A DNA stretch of 64,000 nt from Sphingobacteriales bacterium (GTDB lineage Bacteria; Bacteroidota; Bacteroidia; Chitinophagales; Chitinophagaceae): positions 1 through 64,000 of the forward strand of contig JACRLZ010000002.1 in assembly GCA_016235125.1 (NCBI GenBank). Direction: 5' to 3'. The notes under the pieces were generated by a model, which did no database searches, was not told the DNA's origin, and saw only the letters and a list, made by a program, of their open reading frames with translations. Made by a program: the position numbers and the translations under genes. Below are positions 60,655-64,000 of this stretch, piece after piece (the first letter of the stretch is position 1; each line of letters begins with the position of its first letter).

Positions 60655-62685
60655 TCACCGTATCAGCATCACCGTCCCTTTTTCAAAAACCGGTTGTTTG
60701 GTATCTCGGTTCACATACCGAAGCATCCATACATATACATCAGCGGGTTGTTCCACTCCTTTCAGCTTGCCATCCCATTTATCCCTCCAGCTTTTTGACT
60801 GAAAGATCAATTGTCCCCACCGGTTGTAAACCCTGAATTCAAGATTATCAGCCTTCAATGCATTATGCGGCCAGAAAGTATCATTCAGACCATCATTATT
60901 GGGAGTAAAAGCTGTTGGCACTGCAATAAAGCAATGATCAAGTACCGTAAGTGTTCTTCTTGCACTGTCACTGCAACCCAGTGTGAAATTAAAAACCTTC
61001 AACTTCACCGTGTAGTAAGCTTCCCGGTTCAATGTTGGGAATTGAAATGGAAGAGGGTCTTTCAGTGTGCTTGTTCCGAGAATATCATATTTCCAGAGAT
61101 ATGCATCAATCAGCCCGGTGCTGGTATTGGTAACTGAAAGTTTGTCTTCGGGGCAAATGTAGCTGTCCATTGTAAAGGATGCTTTCACTTCATTGTCCAG
61201 AACAACTGTTGTGCTGGATGTATCGGTACATGTCCCATTGCTTACAGTTAACTGCACATTGTTGGTACTGGAAGCGGGCAACACCAGGGTATGATTTTGT
61301 GTGAACACAGGTGCATTGCTGTTCACTACCCAACTCCAGTAATTCACATCATGTGCTCCATTATGAGAAAAAGTGAGTGTATCTGTCCGGCAACCGTATT
61401 TGGTAATGAAATTAAAATCAGCATTCACAGTATCTGCCGTGGTAAAAGGTAATGACTGGGGAAGTATCGGCTGGCCGCAGGCATCATAGATAGGACTACC
61501 GTCAATACCCGGCTGAATGGTAACAGTATAAACTCCTTTAGTGTAAATGGGTGCGGAAAGTTTTAAAATTATATAGCTGGTAAGATCATTCACACAATTA
61601 CCACTTGCGCCGGTAATTGTAACAGGAGTCGGGCCGGTAATTGCAAAATCACTTCCACTTGCTGTAATGCTGGAACATTTTATTTTTTTAGGATAATAAA
61701 TCAAAACAGAATCTGGTGCGCAGGGAGCTTTACCGATACTGTCGGCCCTGATAGGCTGAGGCGGCGCATAGGTAAAAGATACTTTTTCATTTACTGCAAT
61801 ACTCAATCCACAAAGGTCAAGCAGGGTATTGGCATCAGAACCATTGTTGATAACAAGATCATAAGTACCGGCTGGTACCGCAGAGGCAAGAGTGATGGTA
61901 ACCGTATCAAAATCAAAACCACTGGCACAGGTATTTGTGGCAGCGCTTACAACGGTGGTAACGGCCGGTGAAATGCTGAACTCACTTCCATTTCCGGTAA
62001 GACTGGGACAACGGAATTTTTTGTTTAATAATAAAGTAAGAACAGTGCCGGTGCAATCAGGTGATACCGAAACCATTTTTGGAACTTTGGGATCAGTGAT
62101 AACAGCCGTGCCTTCTCCAAACGAAAGATCATAACCACTTTGGCCATCAGTAAAATGGCTTATCATTAAAAGATAATCATGTCCGGCAATAAGATTTGGC
62201 ATTTGTGCAAAAGTGGGAGCATTATCAGGGGGGAAAGAAGCACATTGAATATAATTGACACCTGATGCCGATGCACCTGTATTGCCGTAAGTGCCCGACC
62301 AATTGCCCGTTACTACCAGGGATGGAACAGTAAAAATATCATTGGGATTTCGACCTGTGATATCCCAGAGCTGCCAATCATAATCTTCATTAGCTGCAAG
62401 CGGTTTAATTAAAAAACCAAGGGTCCCGGACACATAGCAATGAAATTTATAGAAAAAGGGATTTTTGTTTTGATAGTTGGCGCTTCCCGGTTGGTTGGAA
62501 CAACCCGGTACAAAAATGTCATTAGTGGCGCAAAGAGGAACAGTGCTTTGATTAAAAGTGGTGGTGCCGCAAACCGGGAAAGCAGTTGAAGGCGTTTGGC
62601 CTAAAGTGGTACAGGTTTGTGAGAAGGCGGCAACTGAAAATAATATCAGGCAACCGGTGATCAGCAGTGTTTTTAGTTTAGTCAT
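60655..62685 (-). CDS. surface protein with type B T9SS sorting domain
   Basis: A 676-residue exported protein with a signal peptide (1-22, ending 'VAAFSQ'). The N-terminal part (about 30-200) has Cys pairs and 'GTLGFLIKPLAANEDYDWQLWD' (split). Two or three beta domains follow with the recurring pattern 'FRCPSLTGNGSEFSIS ... GTYDLVINNGSD' and 'IKCSSITASGSDFAIT'. A PKD-like domain lies at about 420-580 and the type B sorting domain ('AVPTAFTPNNDGLNDTFWP...VYNRWGQLIF...WDGKLKG...KGTVMLIR') in the last 90 residues. It shares the cargo-type tail with the gene at 52453. It is a likely SprA substrate; the binding target is unknown. Confidence 0.88.
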   Translation of the reverse strand: MTKLKTLLITGCLILFSVAAFSQTCTTLGQTPSTAFPVCGTTTFNQSTVPLCATNDIFVPGCSNQPGSANYQNKNPFFYKFHCYVSGTLGFLIKPLAANEDYDWQLWDITGRNPNDIFTVPSLVVTGNWSGTYGNTGASASGVNYIQCASFPPDNAPTFAQMPNLIAGHDYLLMISHFTDGQSGYDLSFGEGTAVITDPKVPKMVSVSPDCTGTVLTLLLNKKFRCPSLTGNGSEFSISPAVTTVVSAATNTCASGFDFDTVTITLASAVPAGTYDLVINNGSDANTLLDLCGLSIAVNEKVSFTYAPPQPIRADSIGKAPCAPDSVLIYYPKKIKCSSITASGSDFAITGPTPVTITGASGNCVNDLTSYIILKLSAPIYTKGVYTVTIQPGIDGSPIYDACGQPILPQSLPFTTADTVNADFNFITKYGCRTDTLTFSHNGAHDVNYWSWVVNSNAPVFTQNHTLVLPASSTNNVQLTVSNGTCTDTSSTTVVLDNEVKASFTMDSYICPEDKLSVTNTSTGLIDAYLWKYDILGTSTLKDPLPFQFPTLNREAYYTVKLKVFNFTLGCSDSARRTLTVLDHCFIAVPTAFTPNNDGLNDTFWPHNALKADNLEFRVYNRWGQLIFQSKSWRDKWDGKLKGVEQPADVYVWMLRYVNRDTKQPVFEKGTVMLIR

Positions 62686-62761
62686 CAGTTTTCTTGGGCA
62701 ATTGAAAAATAAACAGGTTTAATGTGTATGACAATAAAAGCAAAAAGTATGCTGTTTATCG

Positions 62762-63865
62762 TCAGGCCAGCCTGTATAATTTGCCCGGTAAAGATACCAT
62801 CACATTTTGTAATTCTAAGTTAAGTATGGCTGCTGCCACAGCGCTGCTGCTAAGACCGCTTTTCAGGTTTATTTCGTCAATATGCACCGAATCTTTTTCC
62901 TTCAGAATTTCCACAACTATTTTTTCTTCTTTTGAAAGCTCGATAAAAAGTTCTTTCTGACTCCTGACTCCCGACTTTCGACTCTTTGCCTCCCATCCCA
63001 TCACTTCCAGGATTTCTTTTCCATCTGTCAGCAGCATGGCCTTGTTGTTTTTGATAAGATAATTGCAGCCGGCGCTTTTATTGTCGGTTACTTTACCCGG
63101 TAATGCAAATACATCTTTATTGTAGCCATTGGCCAGTTCGGCTGTGATCATACTGCCTCCTTTGATTCCGGTTTCAATTACTATCGTCGCATCACTCATG
63201 CCGGCTACGATACGGTTGCGGGTTGGAAAATTATGTTTATCGGGCTTTGTTTTACTCCGGAATTCTGTCAGCAAGCCTCCTGAATGTTTTACCATGTCTT
63301 TTGCAAGTCCTGCATGTTCGAGAGGATAGATCTGATCTAATCCATGAGCTAATACTGCAACAGTAGGCAAATCGTTTTTCAAAGCTGCTTTATGTGCAAT
63401 GGCATCAACCCCGAATGCAAGGCCGCTGATGATAGTTACATTTTGTTCGGCCAGTTCCTTTACTAATTTTTCAGTTACCTGTTTTGCATAATCGGTATGG
63501 GTTCTTGTGCCGATGATGGCAACTATCTTTGAAGCATTCAGATCTGCTTCACCTTTGTAGTAAAGAAGGGTGGGGGAATCGTAACAGTTCAGCAACTGTT
63601 TAGGATATTGTTCATCCGTAAGAAACAAAGGTTTGATCCTGTATTTTTCAATGAATTTTATTTCTTCTTCGGCTTTATCAAATTCTTTGAATGAAACAAT
63701 CGAGTCAGCCCTGATGGGCCCAATGCCTTCAATTTTTTCGAGATAAGATTTTTTGGCATGAAAGATCTCTTCTGCTTCGCAGTGTTGTAGCAGGATCTTT
63801 GCCTGTACAGGCCCGATGTTGGGAACAAGGGTTAAAGCAAGCTGGTATAATAAGTCATTAGTCAT
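62762..63865 (-). CDS. dprA: DNA-processing protein DprA
   Basis: A 367-residue DprA, which loads RecA on incoming single-stranded DNA during transformation. The start is the ATG at 63863-63865 ('MTNDLLYQLALTLVPNIG'); an in-frame TTG at 63886 lies in the upstream repeat and is not needed. Order: helix-hairpin-helix (about 12-60, 'IGPVQAKIL'), Rossmann domain (about 95-280, 'VAIIGTRTHTDYAKQ', 'IISGLAFGVDAIAHKAAL', 'FPTRNRIVAGMSDATIVIETG') and a C-terminal winged helix (about 310-367). Between the last two domains four heptamer units (62955-62982) encode 'SRKSGVRSQK', an inserted basic linker. It lies 55 bases after an OmpA-family gene. Confidence 0.95.
   Translation of the reverse strand: MTNDLLYQLALTLVPNIGPVQAKILLQHCEAEEIFHAKKSYLEKIEGIGPIRADSIVSFKEFDKAEEEIKFIEKYRIKPLFLTDEQYPKQLLNCYDSPTLLYYKGEADLNASKIVAIIGTRTHTDYAKQVTEKLVKELAEQNVTIISGLAFGVDAIAHKAALKNDLPTVAVLAHGLDQIYPLEHAGLAKDMVKHSGGLLTEFRSKTKPDKHNFPTRNRIVAGMSDATIVIETGIKGGSMITAELANGYNKDVFALPGKVTDNKSAGCNYLIKNNKAMLLTDGKEILEVMGWEAKSRKSGVRSQKELFIELSKEEKIVVEILKEKDSVHIDEINLKSGLSSSAVAAAILNLELQNVMVSLPGKLYRLA
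62955..62982. repeat. tandem heptamer array inside dprA, 4 units (TTCTGAC type)
   Basis: Units TTCTGAC, TCCTGAC, TCCCGAC, TTTCGAC on the plus strand. The type matches the intergenic arrays of this window, but here it lies inside the coding frame of dprA, in the linker before the C-terminal domain. Confidence 0.75.
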
Positions 63866-63923
63866 GAGTCGGTAGTCCGGAGTCAAAAAATCAAATATAG
63901 GCTGAACTACCGACTCATGACTA
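63859..63923. repeat. perfect 18-bp inverted repeat of heptamer units
   Basis: TAGTCATGAGTCGGTAGT (63859-63876) and ACTACCGACTCATGACTA (63906-63923) pair perfectly around a 29-base loop. The left arm contains the dprA start codon (63863-63865) and the right arm ends with the stop codon of the OmpA-family gene (63921-63923). Confidence 0.85.
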
Positions 63924-64000
63924 CTGACTAACGACTCTCATCTCCGTCCTTCTGTTCTTAGCTTTACCCTCTTCTGTTTTATTATCAGCCACCGGTTTTG
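63921..64000 (-). CDS. OmpA-family protein, last 25 codons (partial)
   Basis: Only the 3' end of a minus-strand gene is in the window. Its last residues, 'KPVADNKTEEGKAKNRRTEM', then 'RVVSQ' and a TAG stop, match the end of OmpA/MotB peptidoglycan-binding domains ('G...P.A.N.T..GRA.NRRVE'). The gene would be an outer-membrane or peptidoglycan-associated protein reading toward dprA. Its stop codon lies in the repeat arm at 63906-63923. The rest is beyond the window. Confidence 0.85.
   Translation of the reverse strand, partial: KPVADNKTEEGKAKNRRTEMRVVSQ

Noticed and set aside
63866..63886. TTG start for dprA seven codons upstream
   Set aside because: Those codons are repeat sequence; the ATG at 63863-63865 gives the typical DprA N-terminus.

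Overview
The window looks like a chromosomal segment of a Bacteroidota bacterium of the Chitinophagaceae type (family-level placement is inference). The evidence is a full-length SprA (the type IX secretion system outer-membrane channel) directly downstream of ruvA, several secreted proteins with type A or type B T9SS sorting domains, two futalosine-pathway menaquinone genes (mqnB, mqnD), TAnnTTTG-type promoter boxes, weak Shine-Dalgarno signals, AT-leaning codon use, and many intergenic tandem heptamers and hairpin repeats. No rRNA, tRNA or CRISPR was found.

Layout. 1-3.2 kb: end of an IS630 transposase, a small secreted protein, a histidine kinase/NarL-type regulator pair and a membrane protein. 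3.2-8.5 kb: two single NarL-type regulators, each preceded by a related inverted-repeat-bounded element of about 135 bp, with a methyltransferase and a secreted cytochrome c/copper monooxygenase-like protein between them. 8.5-14.9 kb: housekeeping metabolism (class IV aminotransferase, mqnD-mqnB, two tandem 6-pyruvoyltetrahydropterin synthase/QueD genes, folE, fabD). 15-32.5 kb: the most unusual block, two giant same-strand secreted genes (2963 aa LRR/MBG/CARDB protein, then a 1936 aa RHS protein ending in a T9SS domain) divergent from a TPR-histidine kinase/response regulator pair. 32.5-39.8 kb: a tightly packed minus-strand run (PLP trans-sulfuration-type enzyme, serine hydrolase, two N-acyl-D-amino-acid deacylase paralogues of which one is frameshifted, a small unknown, an acetyltransferase). 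39.9-42.6 kb: DinB-like protein, cytochrome c lipoprotein, fabH, ruvA. 42.6-50.1 kb: sprA. 50-57.6 kb: two GxxExxY proteins, a four-helix-bundle (IVS-type) protein, SDR, alpha/beta hydrolase, a PKD protein with type B sorting domain, a DUF4105-like protein. 57.7-64 kb: TonB-like protein, guaB, a small zinc-ribbon-like protein, another type B T9SS cargo, dprA, and the last codons of an OmpA-family gene.

How it fits together. SprA forms the outer-membrane pore through which the sorting-domain proteins of this window (copper monooxygenase-like, RHS, two type B proteins) would be exported. The giant CARDB/RHS pair probably makes a cell-surface or released structure controlled by the adjacent two-component system. 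It is the best candidate here for an undescribed system: an architecture expected in one polypeptide seems split in two, the RHS core carries D-L-F-G where D-P-x-G is usual, and about 700 residues including the sorting signal follow the core. Secondary points of interest are the paired elements upstream of the regulators and the heptamer repeats that reach into dprA and hold the ompA stop and dprA start.
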